From NCBI RefSeq assembly GCF_000759955.1, contig NZ_JNAL01000007.1, forward strand, positions 124,001 through 188,000: a stretch of 64,000 bases of DNA, written 5' to 3'. The stretch is from Prochlorococcus marinus str. MIT 9201 (GTDB taxonomy: Bacteria > Cyanobacteriota > Cyanobacteriia > PCC-6307 > Cyanobiaceae). The position numbers were made by a program, and so were the translations under genes. A model generated the notes under the pieces. That model had not been told where the DNA came from, made no database searches, and saw only the letters and a list, made by a program, of their open reading frames with translations. Of the stretch, positions 34,479-43,734 are shown in pieces. How positions within the stretch are numbered: position 1 is the stretch's first letter; every line of letters begins with the position of its first letter.

Positions 34479-35570
34479 TTAAAAAAGTTTCTGGAGATTT
34501 GATGAGGCACTATTTAGAACAAATTCTTTATTAAGATTTGATTGGTATAACCATCCATCCCTACACATATCTTTTAAATTTTTTTTGGGTTTCCAATCTA
34601 AAAGATTTGTGGCGAGGTCATTATTTGCTATTACATTTGGACTGTCTCCTGATCTTCTTTCCCCAAAAATATAATTAAAATCACAACCATTAATATCTAT
34701 AAATGTTTCTACAAGTTCCAGAACAGATGTTCCAATTCCTGTCCCAATATTCAAATTGATAAATTGGGAGTCTTTTGTTAATAAATAGTTCAATGCTGAT
34801 TTATGAGCATCAGCCAAATCCATAATATGTATATAGTCCCTTATGCATGTTCCATCTTCTGTAGGCCAATCATTTCCGAATATTTCTAATTTATCTATCT
34901 TACCTGATGCAACCTGACATATAAAGGGAAATATATTGTTTGGTATTCCTTCGGGCTCTTCTCCAATAAGTCCACTTGAATGAGCGCCGATAGGATTAAA
35001 ATATCTTAAATTTGCAATTTTCCATTTTTTTATAGAGCTATCAAAGATGTTTTTTAATATCTTTTCAATGGTAACCTTATTTTCTCCATATGGATTTATG
35101 GGATGAATTGAGGAGTTCTCTTTTAAAGATGTACTTTTTTGATTTACTCCATAAATAGTGGCACTACTACTAAATACAATCGTATTACAATTATTATTTT
35201 GCATGCATTTAAATAGACTTATTGAGCCGCCAACATTTATGTCCCAATATTTAATAGGATTTTTAATTGATTCTCCTACGGATTTTAAACCTGCAAAATG
35301 TAAGACTGCTTCGATTGGTTTTTTTCTCAAAATAGCTTTTTTGAATATTTCATCTAACAGTTTTTCATCTCTGATATCACCTTCGACAAAGAACAATTTT
35401 TTAGTTGGATTTTTTGATGATTTATGAACTTCAAAAACTTTTTCTAAAGTAAACTTATTACTATTTATCTGAGAGTCTATTGCTATTACATCATAACCAT
35501 TCTCTAAAAGACTTAAACATGTATGACTGCCAATAAAACCTGAACCGCCCGTAATAAAAACTGTTGGCAT
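34479..35570 (-). CDS. galE: UDP-glucose 4-epimerase GalE
   Basis: The 363-residue enzyme interconverts UDP-glucose and UDP-galactose. It shows GGSGFIGSH at 8-16, LHFAGLKSVGES, SSSATIYG, the catalytic NPYGENK and RYFNPIGAH, the GalE-specific set. UDP-galactose made here would feed Glf (38882-40012). It is divergent from the UDP-glucuronate epimerase-like gene. Confidence 0.95.
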   Translation of the reverse strand: MPTVFITGGSGFIGSHTCLSLLENGYDVIAIDSQINSNKFTLEKVFEVHKSSKNPTKKLFFVEGDIRDEKLLDEIFKKAILRKKPIEAVLHFAGLKSVGESIKNPIKYWDINVGGSISLFKCMQNNNCNTIVFSSSATIYGVNQKSTSLKENSSIHPINPYGENKVTIEKILKNIFDSSIKKWKIANLRYFNPIGAHSSGLIGEEPEGIPNNIFPFICQVASGKIDKLEIFGNDWPTEDGTCIRDYIHIMDLADAHKSALNYLLTKDSQFINLNIGTGIGTSVLELVETFIDINGCDFNYIFGERRSGDSPNVIANNDLATNLLDWKPKKNLKDMCRDGWLYQSNLNKEFVLNSASSNLQKLF

Positions 35571-35603
35571 ATTCCATCAAAGATAGATTTTCTAACACTA
35601 GCA

Positions 35604-35609
35604 TATAAT
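35604..35609 (+). promoter_or_regulatory. -10 box of the UDP-glucuronate 4-epimerase-like gene
   Basis: A perfect TATAAT lies 22 bp upstream of the ATG at 35632, in the 61-bp gap between divergent genes. A purine-rich AGGTGAG just before the ATG could help ribosome binding. Confidence 0.5.
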
Positions 35610-35631
35610 AAACTTAGTATTCCCAGGTGAG

Positions 35632-36663
35632 ATGACCTATTTAATCACAGGTGCAGCAGGTTTTGTGGGTTTTCATTTATGTAAAAGATTACTTTCTGAA
35701 GGCAAGAAAGTTATTGGTATAGATAATTTAAATGATTATTATGACGTTAAATTAAAAAAAAATCGTATAAAATTTTTAGAAGAATTATCTTCTGATATTG
35801 AAAATTGGAATTTTTTTGAAGTTGATTTAATTGATAAATTAAAATTAGAAAAGATTTTTAATAATTATAAGCCTTCAATAATAATTAATTTGGCTGCTCA
35901 AGCAGGAGTTAGATATTCCATTGATAATCCAGAAATTTATTTAAATAGTAATATTATCGGTTTTGGTAATATTTTGGAATGTTGCAGAAAATATTCAATT
36001 GAAAATTTTTTATTTGCATCAAGCAGTTCTGTTTATGGGGCTAATACCCTTGTTCCATTTAATGAAGATCATAATGTAGATCATCCAGTAAGTCTTTATG
36101 CCGCTTCAAAAAAATCAAATGAAATTATAGCTCATAGTTATAGTCATCTTTTTAAAATACCGATAACTGGATTAAGACTTTTTACAGTTTATGGACCTTG
36201 GGGTAGGCCTGATATGGCACCAATGATATTTGCAAAATCAATATTTGAAAAAGTAGCAATTAATATCTTTAATTATGGAAAAATGAAAAGAGATTTTACA
36301 TATATCGATGATGTTATAGAAGGCATAATTAGATGTTCAAATAAACCCGCTACTCCAGATTATGAATTTGATAGAAGTAAACCAAATCCATCTACATCAC
36401 TCGCTCCATTTAGAATATTTAATTTAGGTAATTCAGAACCAATTCAAATAATGAAATTTATAGAGGTTTTAGAAGATATCATTGGCATTAAAGCCATTAA
36501 AAACTTTTCTGAAATGCAGCCAGGAGATGTTGAAACAACTTATGCTGATTGTTCTAAAGTAAATGATTGGATAGACTTTATACCTCAAACAAGTTTAATT
36601 AAAGGAATAGAAATATTTATAGATTGGTACAAGGATTACTATTTTGAAAAAAAAAATATTTGA
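35632..36663 (+). CDS. UDP-glucuronate 4-epimerase-like NAD-dependent epimerase
   Basis: The 343-residue short-chain epimerase shows GAAGFVG at 7-13, IDNLNDYYDVKLKKNR, NLAAQAGVRYSIDNP, SSSSVYG and YAASK, and FTVYGPWGRPDMAPM. These signatures fit bacterial UDP-glucuronate 4-epimerases (CapI type), which make UDP-galacturonate for capsule. UDP-glucuronate would come from Ugd. Epimerases with other UDP-sugar substrates are close relatives, so the exact substrate is inferred. Confidence 0.88.
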   Translation: MTYLITGAAGFVGFHLCKRLLSEGKKVIGIDNLNDYYDVKLKKNRIKFLEELSSDIENWNFFEVDLIDKLKLEKIFNNYKPSIIINLAAQAGVRYSIDNPEIYLNSNIIGFGNILECCRKYSIENFLFASSSSVYGANTLVPFNEDHNVDHPVSLYAASKKSNEIIAHSYSHLFKIPITGLRLFTVYGPWGRPDMAPMIFAKSIFEKVAINIFNYGKMKRDFTYIDDVIEGIIRCSNKPATPDYEFDRSKPNPSTSLAPFRIFNLGNSEPIQIMKFIEVLEDIIGIKAIKNFSEMQPGDVETTYADCSKVNDWIDFIPQTSLIKGIEIFIDWYKDYYFEKKNI

Positions 36664-36678
36664 TTTTTGATTAAGAAT

Positions 36679-38115
36679 TTATTTGTTAATACGACCATAT
36701 ATATCTTCAAATCTAACGATATCATCCTCCCCTACATAAGAGCCACTTTGAACTTCTATTAAAATTAGTGGAATTTTGCCAGGGTTAGTAAGTCTATGTT
36801 TTGATCCAAGTGGTATATATATGCTTTGGTTTTCAGTTAAAATGTCGATATTCTTTTCAATTTCAACTTTTGCAGTTCCTTTTACTATGATCCAATGTTC
36901 TGATCTATGGTGATGCATTTGTAGAGAAAGTTTTTCTTCAGGCTTAACTTTTATTAATTTAACTTGCCATCTTAAATCCTCTGCTAAAGATTCATAATAT
37001 CCCCATGGCCTGTAAATTCTATTATGTTTCTGGCCTTCCATAATATTTTTATCTTTAAGTTGATTAACAATATATTTTACTTTTTGCGACTTTGATTTTT
37101 CAGAAATTAAGATTGCATCACTTGTTTCAATCGCTATTATATCTCTCAAACCAATACTTACTAATAATCTTTTTTCACTTCTTAAATAAGAGTTTTTAGT
37201 ATCCTCTTGTAAAACTTTTCCTATTATCGTATTACCTTCATTATTTTTATTTGCAGTTTCCCAAACGGATTGCCAACTACCTACATCACTCCATTGTGCA
37301 TCAAGAGGAAGAACTATTCCTTTATTAGTTTTTTCCATTATTGATACGTCAAATGAAACATTAGGGCATTTTTTAAAGAATTCTTTACCTATCCTTTGAA
37401 AATCTAAATCATTACTACTATTATCTAACGATTTTGTGCAGAGATTTACAATATCAGGACAAAATTTATTCATCTCATCAATTACTGTTTGAGCTTGAAA
37501 CATAAAAATTCCGCTATTCCATGTAAAACGGCGGTCTTTAATAAATTTCTTTGCTGAAGCTAAATCAGGTTTTTCTATGAATTTTTCGATATTTTCTCCT
37601 TTAATATGATTCAATACAAAAGGATTTATGGATTTTATGTATCCATAACCAGTTTCAGGTTTATTAGGAACAACACCAAAAGTTACTATTTTCTCTTCTA
37701 AGGCAAATGAAATACCTAATTCAACTATTTCTAGGAATTTTTGTTCGTCTCTTATCGCGTGGTCAGAAGATAATACTATCATTATTGGATTGTCTTCATT
37801 AGCAAGTGCTTTTAAAGCTGCTAAAGCAATAGCAGGCCCTGTATTTCTTCCAATTGGTTCTAAAATAATCGATGAAGGCTTAATATTAATCTCTCTCATC
37901 TGTTCGGCAGCTAAAAATCTATGTTCTTCATTACAAATTAATATTGGATCAACTACATTTTTCAAATCATTTATTCTTAATGCAGTGTTTTGAAGTAATG
38001 ATTTCTTATTTTCACTTAATTCCAGAAATTGCTTAGGAAAACTTTGCCTAGACAAAGGCCATAACCTTGAGCCAGAACCTCCGCATAAAATAATTGGAAT
38101 AATATTTTTCCCCAT
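36679..38115 (-). CDS. manC: Mannose-1-phosphate guanylyltransferase / mannose-6-phosphate isomerase
   Basis: The 478-residue bifunctional enzyme makes GDP-mannose. The N-terminal nucleotidyltransferase domain begins ILCGGSGSRLWPLSRQSFPK (residues 10-28) and has VLSSDHAI and FIEKPDLASA. The C-terminal cupin domain (about 355-470) carries the metal-binding SLQMHHHRSEHWIIVKGTA. It supplies Gmd/Fcl and possibly mannosyltransferases. Its stop is 15 bp from the convergent epimerase gene. Confidence 0.96.
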   Translation of the reverse strand: MGKNIIPIILCGGSGSRLWPLSRQSFPKQFLELSENKKSLLQNTALRINDLKNVVDPILICNEEHRFLAAEQMREINIKPSSIILEPIGRNTGPAIALAALKALANEDNPIMIVLSSDHAIRDEQKFLEIVELGISFALEEKIVTFGVVPNKPETGYGYIKSINPFVLNHIKGENIEKFIEKPDLASAKKFIKDRRFTWNSGIFMFQAQTVIDEMNKFCPDIVNLCTKSLDNSSNDLDFQRIGKEFFKKCPNVSFDVSIMEKTNKGIVLPLDAQWSDVGSWQSVWETANKNNEGNTIIGKVLQEDTKNSYLRSEKRLLVSIGLRDIIAIETSDAILISEKSKSQKVKYIVNQLKDKNIMEGQKHNRIYRPWGYYESLAEDLRWQVKLIKVKPEEKLSLQMHHHRSEHWIIVKGTAKVEIEKNIDILTENQSIYIPLGSKHRLTNPGKIPLILIEVQSGSYVGEDDIVRFEDIYGRINK

Positions 38116-38144
38116 GATTGTGAATATAAAAAAATTCTTATGTT

Positions 38145-38849
38145 TTAAGTATACATTTTACGTAATTTTAATCTTTCAATTTTTGTTTTAAGAACATCAA
38201 TAATTGCTTTATTTCTTAATTTATTTTGAGTAAATAAATAACACCATAATCTCTCCATGTAGTGACCTTCTATTGGATTCTTGTTCTCACTTAGAATATC
38301 TAATAATTTTCTGTAAAAAGAAATATTGTGTTGTAATATTATTTCTCTTTTTACGGCAAAACATCCTGCATATGAAGTAGGAACGATTATTGGGATTTCT
38401 GGGAATAATTCTTTTGCGAACTTTCTAAAGCCAATTTTTGATCTTGATATCATTTTTGAATCCCATTGTTTTTTATATTTTTTGTTTTTTTCTATACCAA
38501 CATTCCATCCCCAATGAAGGGGACCTAATAAACCGTATCGACTAGCAGAAAATCCAGTTTTATCTATTCCCTTTAAGTAATCATTGGGATCTTGATGTGC
38601 CATACAACCAAGGTCATCAATTCTGCCTTGCAAAAATATATTAATATCATCTAAGTCCCTGTAATTTTCAACAATATGATAAAGCCATGTATGGGATTCT
38701 CTCCCAACATTATTCAGATCTATTATTTTCCGAAACTTTTTGTTTGATAATTGTTTTCCTTTGTTATATATTATGATTTTAAATTCTTTGATTTCTTCTA
38801 GCCAACTAATATTCTCATTAAACCTTGAAATTATTAAACTTTTTCGCAT
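38145..38849 (-). CDS. DUF3431-like putative glycosyltransferase
   Basis: The 234-residue protein has features of the DUF3431 family: SLIISRFNENISWLEE at the start, IYNKGK, NVGRESHTWLYHIVENYRDLDDINIFLQG, and a late conserved AGCFAVKREIILQH. Members are regarded as glycosyltransferase-like, but biochemical proof is lacking as far as I know. It is upstream of manC on the same strand, 29 bp away, and divergent from glf with only 32 bp between starts. Confidence 0.75.
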   Translation of the reverse strand: MRKSLIISRFNENISWLEEIKEFKIIIYNKGKQLSNKKFRKIIDLNNVGRESHTWLYHIVENYRDLDDINIFLQGRIDDLGCMAHQDPNDYLKGIDKTGFSASRYGLLGPLHWGWNVGIEKNKKYKKQWDSKMISRSKIGFRKFAKELFPEIPIIVPTSYAGCFAVKREIILQHNISFYRKLLDILSENKNPIEGHYMERLWCYLFTQNKLRNKAIIDVLKTKIERLKLRKMYT

Positions 38850-38881
38850 ATTTTAAAAATTAGTTCTTGGTATTATAGTAA

Positions 38882-40012
38882 ATGACTCTTCCCTCTAAGA
38901 AAGTATTGATTGCAGGAGCTGGACTAGCAGGGTCAACAATTGCCAGAGTATTAGCTGAAAATAACGTAAAAGTTGAAATTTTAGAGAAAAGAAACCACAT
39001 AGCAGGAAATATATATGATTATATAAACTCTAATAATGAGAGAATACACAAATATGGGCCACACCTTCTTCATTGCAATGTAAGTTCTAAAGGGTTAGCT
39101 TTTTTAAGCAGGTTTACTCATTGGATTAATTATGAACATAGGGTAAGAGCGTTATTAAAAGATGGGCGAACAACTCCATTACCTATTAATAAAATTACTT
39201 TGCAGGATATTTATGGTATCACTTTTAAGAATGAGGATGAAGTTAAAAATTTTTTAAATAAAATAAGAAATAAATCATTATGCCCAAAAAATACGGATCA
39301 ATTTTTCGAGGCAAATGTTGGTAATAAATTAGCAAATATTTTTTTCAGACCATATACAAAAAAAATGTGGGGCTTAGATCCAAAACAATTGGAAATAAGT
39401 ATTGGGGCAAGATTGCCAATTAGAACAAATGACGATACTAGATATTTTAATGATAATTTTCAAGCCTTACCAAAAGATGGATATTCAAAAATGATTGAAA
39501 GAATGTTAGATCATAAAAACATTAATGTAAATTTAAATACCTCTTATCATAAGGGTCTCGAATTTCAATATGATCATGCATTTCTTTGTATTCCTATTGA
39601 TGAGTTTTATCAATTTAAGTATGGAAAACTTCCATACAGGTCAATAATTTTTAGAAATATCTTGAAAGATTCATATGAACAACCAGCACCTGTTATAAAT
39701 TTTACGGATGATTCAATTTATACCAGGAAAACACAATGGAATTTATTTCCTAATTCTCCTGGAAGAATAAATAATTTGAATACAATAACTTTTGAGAAGC
39801 CCTGTTCTATTGAGGAAAATCCAGGAGAATATTATTATCCTATAAAAACGAGAAATTCAAAAATAATATACGAAAATTATAGAAGACTTTCACAATCGCA
39901 AGATAAAATCACTTTCTGTGGAAGAACTGGTTTATTTAAATATATAGATATGATTCCAGCAGTTAATATCCATTTGAAATTAGCGAATGATTTTTTAAAA
40001 GGGCTAGAATAA
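38882..40012 (+). CDS. glf: UDP-galactopyranose mutase
   Basis: The flavoenzyme converts UDP-galactopyranose to UDP-galactofuranose, a sugar common in bacterial surface glycans. The 376-residue protein has the FAD loop GAGLAGSTIAR from residue 12, LEKRNHIAGNIYD, a KYGPHLLH segment, RPYTKKMWGLDP, and the conserved R and Y residues of the C-terminal active site. It is followed 4 bp later by a glycosyltransferase, which may use the product. Confidence 0.94.
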   Translation: MTLPSKKVLIAGAGLAGSTIARVLAENNVKVEILEKRNHIAGNIYDYINSNNERIHKYGPHLLHCNVSSKGLAFLSRFTHWINYEHRVRALLKDGRTTPLPINKITLQDIYGITFKNEDEVKNFLNKIRNKSLCPKNTDQFFEANVGNKLANIFFRPYTKKMWGLDPKQLEISIGARLPIRTNDDTRYFNDNFQALPKDGYSKMIERMLDHKNINVNLNTSYHKGLEFQYDHAFLCIPIDEFYQFKYGKLPYRSIIFRNILKDSYEQPAPVINFTDDSIYTRKTQWNLFPNSPGRINNLNTITFEKPCSIEENPGEYYYPIKTRNSKIIYENYRRLSQSQDKITFCGRTGLFKYIDMIPAVNIHLKLANDFLKGLE

Positions 40013-40016
40013 TTAG

Positions 40017-41120
40017 ATGCTTATTAAAAAAAAAATAAATGTTCTTATGATTTCTTCTAGCTCTAGTCTAGGTGGGGGTACAAAACATATGTTTACGTTA
40101 GGGCAAAATTTGAATAATGAATTTAATACATTCTATGGAATTCCTAAAAATTGTAATTTTGAAAACTATTTAGATAGTAATTTTAATATTGAAATATCTG
40201 AAAGAAAATTAAATTTTATTGATATTTTAAGATTAGTTAATTTTATAAAATCTAAATCTATTGATATTATTCATGCACACGGAAAAGGAGCAGGATTAAT
40301 TTCGAGATTAGTTATAATTTTAATCCGAAGACCATTAATTTATACTTTTCATGGCATTCACTTAAAATGTCATAACAAATTAATGAGGCTTCTATACATT
40401 ATTTATGAATTTTTATTAGGAGGTCTAGATTCAATAAAAATTCTTGTTTCGGAAAGTGAGAAAGATTATGCACTTAAATCAAATATTTATTTGGGTGATA
40501 AATATAAAGTCATACATAATGGTGTAGATAATATGCTAAAGAAGAATTATGAAGCAAAGAATAATTTAACAAATAAAAGTTTAAAAGCTCAAAGAGTTAA
40601 GGTTCTATCAGTATGTAGATTTGTGAGTCAAAAAAATATAAAAGATACTTTAAAGATAGCTGAAAAGATAAGAAGTTTAGATTTTTATATTATTGGAGAT
40701 GGTCCTCTTTGGAAGGAAATAAAAAATATTATTTTAAAAAGAAAAATAAAGAATGTTAATTTATTAGGGGAAAAGAAAGATGTATACAAGTATTTATATT
40801 CTGCAGACATTTTTTTATCTACTTCATTATATGAAGGTCTTCCAATAAGTATTTTAGAAGCAATGTCTGTAGGGCTTCCTATAATAGCTAGTAATGTTGT
40901 AGGTAATAGGGATACAATAGAAAATGGAAAATCAGGTTTTTTATACAATTTGGAAAATATTGAGACGGCTGTTCGTTATCTTAAGAAGTTATCTAAAAGT
41001 AAAATCCTTAGACAAAAGTTAGGAAATTCTGCATTCAATAGGCAAAGAAGTATTTTTTCAAGAAATTCTATGGTGCAACAATATATGCAAATTTATAGGG
41101 ATCAAATTAATAGAAAATAA
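40017..41120 (+). CDS. GT4-family glycosyltransferase
   Basis: The 367-residue protein has the N-terminal loop SSSSSLGGGTKHMFTLGQNL, DIIHAHGKGAG, YTFHGIH, VIHNGVD, and the C-terminal donor motif TSLYEGLPISILEAMSVGLPII (EG..ISILEAM). It begins 4 bp after glf in the same direction, so the two are co-transcribed. A perfect 8-bp hairpin follows the gene. Confidence 0.92.
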   Translation: MLIKKKINVLMISSSSSLGGGTKHMFTLGQNLNNEFNTFYGIPKNCNFENYLDSNFNIEISERKLNFIDILRLVNFIKSKSIDIIHAHGKGAGLISRLVIILIRRPLIYTFHGIHLKCHNKLMRLLYIIYEFLLGGLDSIKILVSESEKDYALKSNIYLGDKYKVIHNGVDNMLKKNYEAKNNLTNKSLKAQRVKVLSVCRFVSQKNIKDTLKIAEKIRSLDFYIIGDGPLWKEIKNIILKRKIKNVNLLGEKKDVYKYLYSADIFLSTSLYEGLPISILEAMSVGLPIIASNVVGNRDTIENGKSGFLYNLENIETAVRYLKKLSKSKILRQKLGNSAFNRQRSIFSRNSMVQQYMQIYRDQINRK

Positions 41121-41129
41121 ATAGATAAT

Positions 41130-41151
41130 AAAGATTTTTAAACAAATCTTT
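41130..41151. terminator. Hairpin between convergent genes
   Basis: AAAGATTT and AAATCTTT form a perfect 8-bp stem around the six-base loop TTAAAC. T-rich and A-rich flanks lie on both sides. It sits between the convergent ends of the GT4 and ABC exporter genes and could end both transcripts. It is AT-rich, so its strength is uncertain. Confidence 0.45.
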
Positions 41152-41163
41152 TGATATTATTAA

Positions 41164-42972
41164 TTAATATTTTTCAGATATCTTTATCATTTCTGCAAAA
41201 CTTTTAGATTTTTCTTTTAGTTCATCAAATTTCCCCTTTGCTTTTATTTCTCCATTTTCAAATTCATAGATACAATCACATTGTTTGATTGTTGTTAATC
41301 GATGAGCTATGAAAATAATTGTTAACTTGTTTTTCATTTGGGATAATGCATTTATTAATTCAGATTCGGTTTTATTGTCCAAAGCAGAAGTAGCTTCATC
41401 TAAAATTAATAATTTTGCATCTAGATAAAATGCTCGAGCAATAGCAATTCTTTGCCTTTGCCCACCAGATAATCTAATACCATTTTCTCCAATTTTTGTC
41501 CTTAATCCTTCGGGTAAACCACTAATTAAATCTTTTAATTGAGCAGCCTCTAACGAATCTTTTACTTTACGTTCATTAATTTCATGACTTTCTAATCCAT
41601 AAGCAACATTTGTGATAAAGTCTCCATTAAGTAAATTTATGGATTGAGGAACATAGGAACATAAAGACTGCCAATTGGGGACTTGTTCATTCGTGAGCTC
41701 TTTATCATCTAAAAGTATATTTCCTGACGTAGGCCTTAATAAACAAAGGATTTGATTTGCTGTTGTACTCTTACCGCTTCCAGTTTTGCCAACAAAGGCA
41801 ATTTTTCCACCAATGGGGATTTCAATATCAATATTGTTTAAATTGAAATTATCAGATGATGGATATTTGTAAGAGAGCGATTTTAACTTAATGGAATTTT
41901 TTGGCATCTCAAATCTATTTTTTAGTTTTGAATTGCTATTAATTCTCATTGGAGATAATTCCAATATTTTCAAAGATTCTTCTAAATCTGGAATTCCTCC
42001 TCTCAGATCTGTAATCCCTCTGAAAAGATCTTGTAGTGGAGGTGTTAATTTTAGAGATGCAACTGCAATTGTCGCTAAAAAGGGAACGATCTCCACAAAG
42101 TTTTCAGGATTACTATTAGTTATGTAAGGGAATAATCCTATTGAAAAAATTAATGTAATACCAAAAGGTTCTATTAAAGATCTTGGTAATTCAGGCAAAG
42201 TTTCGCCTTTCCAAAGGAAAGGGAGAGCTTTTTTCCCCGCTTTAGAATATCTATCTTGAAAAAAAGTTTCAGAACCCGTTAAATGGACATCAATAATTGT
42301 TCGCATTGACTCTGTCATGATTTTGTTGATTTCTGACTCTAATACAATCCTTTGTCTTGTAGCTTTTCTTATGAATGGAGTAACTGTTAAAGATAAAAAA
42401 GTATAGCCAAGAACTAAAAAAATAACTAAGTAAAAAGCAGCAGCTTTTGCAAAACCTAGTATTGCTATAAATATAAATAGAACTATGAAAGAACCACTAA
42501 CAATTTGAAGGACAGGCCTTACAAATTTTTCGGAAACTCTTTGTATGTTTAATACAATTTTTGAACTTAGTTCTTCACTCTTTTCGGTTAAGAAGAAGTC
42601 ATATTTTTGATTAAAAATATTTCTTTGCGCGATTTGCGATAAATCAATAAATATTGAAGCCCTAAGTTTTTCTTGAAATGCTCTTAAGGTTAAGCGCAAA
42701 AATGAAGCTATCCAATTAAATAAAACATAGATAGATATCAAAATTACTAATTTTAAGAAAGGATCAGTTGAAAATAAGTTTGAGTAAGGAATAGAAGGTC
42801 TATTTTCTTTGCCTACCAAAACAACAAATAACCTAGAAACTAATCCTACAACTAATACATCAGATATCCCTGTGATAATTGCTAATGGAATAATTTTATA
42901 CAATGATATCTTTCTCTCTTGAGAAAGAATTTTTAGCAATCTAAAAACTAGTTGGATAGTTTTGCTATACAT
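41164..42972 (-). CDS. ABC exporter, fused permease and ATPase (MsbA-like)
   Basis: The 602-residue half-transporter has about six membrane segments in the first 320 residues and an ATPase domain with Walker A GKTGSGKST at 395-403, signature LSGGQRQRIAIARAF, Walker B LLILDEATSALD and switch IAHR. It would work as a homodimer. MsbA/PglK-type exporters flip lipid-linked glycans. Its position among glycan genes suggests a second route besides the Wzx-like flippase. Confidence 0.93.
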   Translation of the reverse strand: MYSKTIQLVFRLLKILSQERKISLYKIIPLAIITGISDVLVVGLVSRLFVVLVGKENRPSIPYSNLFSTDPFLKLVILISIYVLFNWIASFLRLTLRAFQEKLRASIFIDLSQIAQRNIFNQKYDFFLTEKSEELSSKIVLNIQRVSEKFVRPVLQIVSGSFIVLFIFIAILGFAKAAAFYLVIFLVLGYTFLSLTVTPFIRKATRQRIVLESEINKIMTESMRTIIDVHLTGSETFFQDRYSKAGKKALPFLWKGETLPELPRSLIEPFGITLIFSIGLFPYITNSNPENFVEIVPFLATIAVASLKLTPPLQDLFRGITDLRGGIPDLEESLKILELSPMRINSNSKLKNRFEMPKNSIKLKSLSYKYPSSDNFNLNNIDIEIPIGGKIAFVGKTGSGKSTTANQILCLLRPTSGNILLDDKELTNEQVPNWQSLCSYVPQSINLLNGDFITNVAYGLESHEINERKVKDSLEAAQLKDLISGLPEGLRTKIGENGIRLSGGQRQRIAIARAFYLDAKLLILDEATSALDNKTESELINALSQMKNKLTIIFIAHRLTTIKQCDCIYEFENGEIKAKGKFDELKEKSKSFAEMIKISEKY

Positions 42973-43042
42973 AAATATATAAAAGCATATTTATTAAAAA
43001 TTTTATGGTTAAGGTAACCACTTAAATTTCTGCATAATTTAT

Positions 43043-43696
43043 TTAATATGCACCTCTATCATTTGGAAAAAAAATAACACCGAATGTCCTTATGATTATT
43101 CTTAAATCTAATAATGGACTAATATTATCTACATATAAGCAATCTAGTATAACCCTTCTTTTGTAGCTTAGATTATTTCTCCCACTTACCTGCCATAAAC
43201 CTGTTATGCCTGGTTTTAAAGAAATTACCTTATTGTATGACTCACCATATTTTTGAATTTCGTTTTTAACAATTGGTCTTGGACCAATTATGCTCATTTC
43301 CATTTTGATAACATTTAAAAATTGAGGTATTTCATCTAGACTAGTTTTTCTTAGGAATTTGCCTATATTTGTAATCCTTGGATCATTTTTTAATTTATGA
43401 GTTTCTTCAAATTCTTTCCTTAGTTTTTCATTATTTGTAATTAAATTTTCTAATATATCTTCAGCTTCAGGATGCATAGTTCTAAATTTTATGCAGTTGA
43501 AAGTCTTTTTATTTTTACCAATTCTTTCTTGAAAATAGAATATGGGTCCTCTTGAGCTTAATTTAATAAGTAAAGCGATGATCAAAAAGATTGGTAATCC
43601 AACTATTAAAATAATTGATGAAAAAAATAAATCGAAAATAGTTTTAAAAATTTTATAAAAATATTTTTTAGAATATTGTTTTTTCTTTCTTTTCAT
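43043..43696 (-). CDS. Short-form polyprenyl-phosphate sugar-1-phosphate transferase
   Basis: The 217-residue protein has one membrane segment (about 16-42) and the monotopic phosphoglycosyltransferase domain: FNCIKFRTM, KTSLDEIPQFLNVIKMEMSIIGPRPIV and LKPGITGLWQVSGRNNLSY. The LWQVSGRN ending is seen in galactose- and N-acetylhexosamine-phosphate transferases of the WcaJ/WbaP catalytic type; the sugar cannot be assigned. Together with 29252-30577 the island has two initiators. Confidence 0.93.
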   Translation of the reverse strand: MKRKKKQYSKKYFYKIFKTIFDLFFSSIILIVGLPIFLIIALLIKLSSRGPIFYFQERIGKNKKTFNCIKFRTMHPEAEDILENLITNNEKLRKEFEETHKLKNDPRITNIGKFLRKTSLDEIPQFLNVIKMEMSIIGPRPIVKNEIQKYGESYNKVISLKPGITGLWQVSGRNNLSYKRRVILDCLYVDNISPLLDLRIIIRTFGVIFFPNDRGAY

Positions 43697-43734
43697 AATT
43701 TACTATTTTTTGATAAAAAATTTAGTTTGATTTT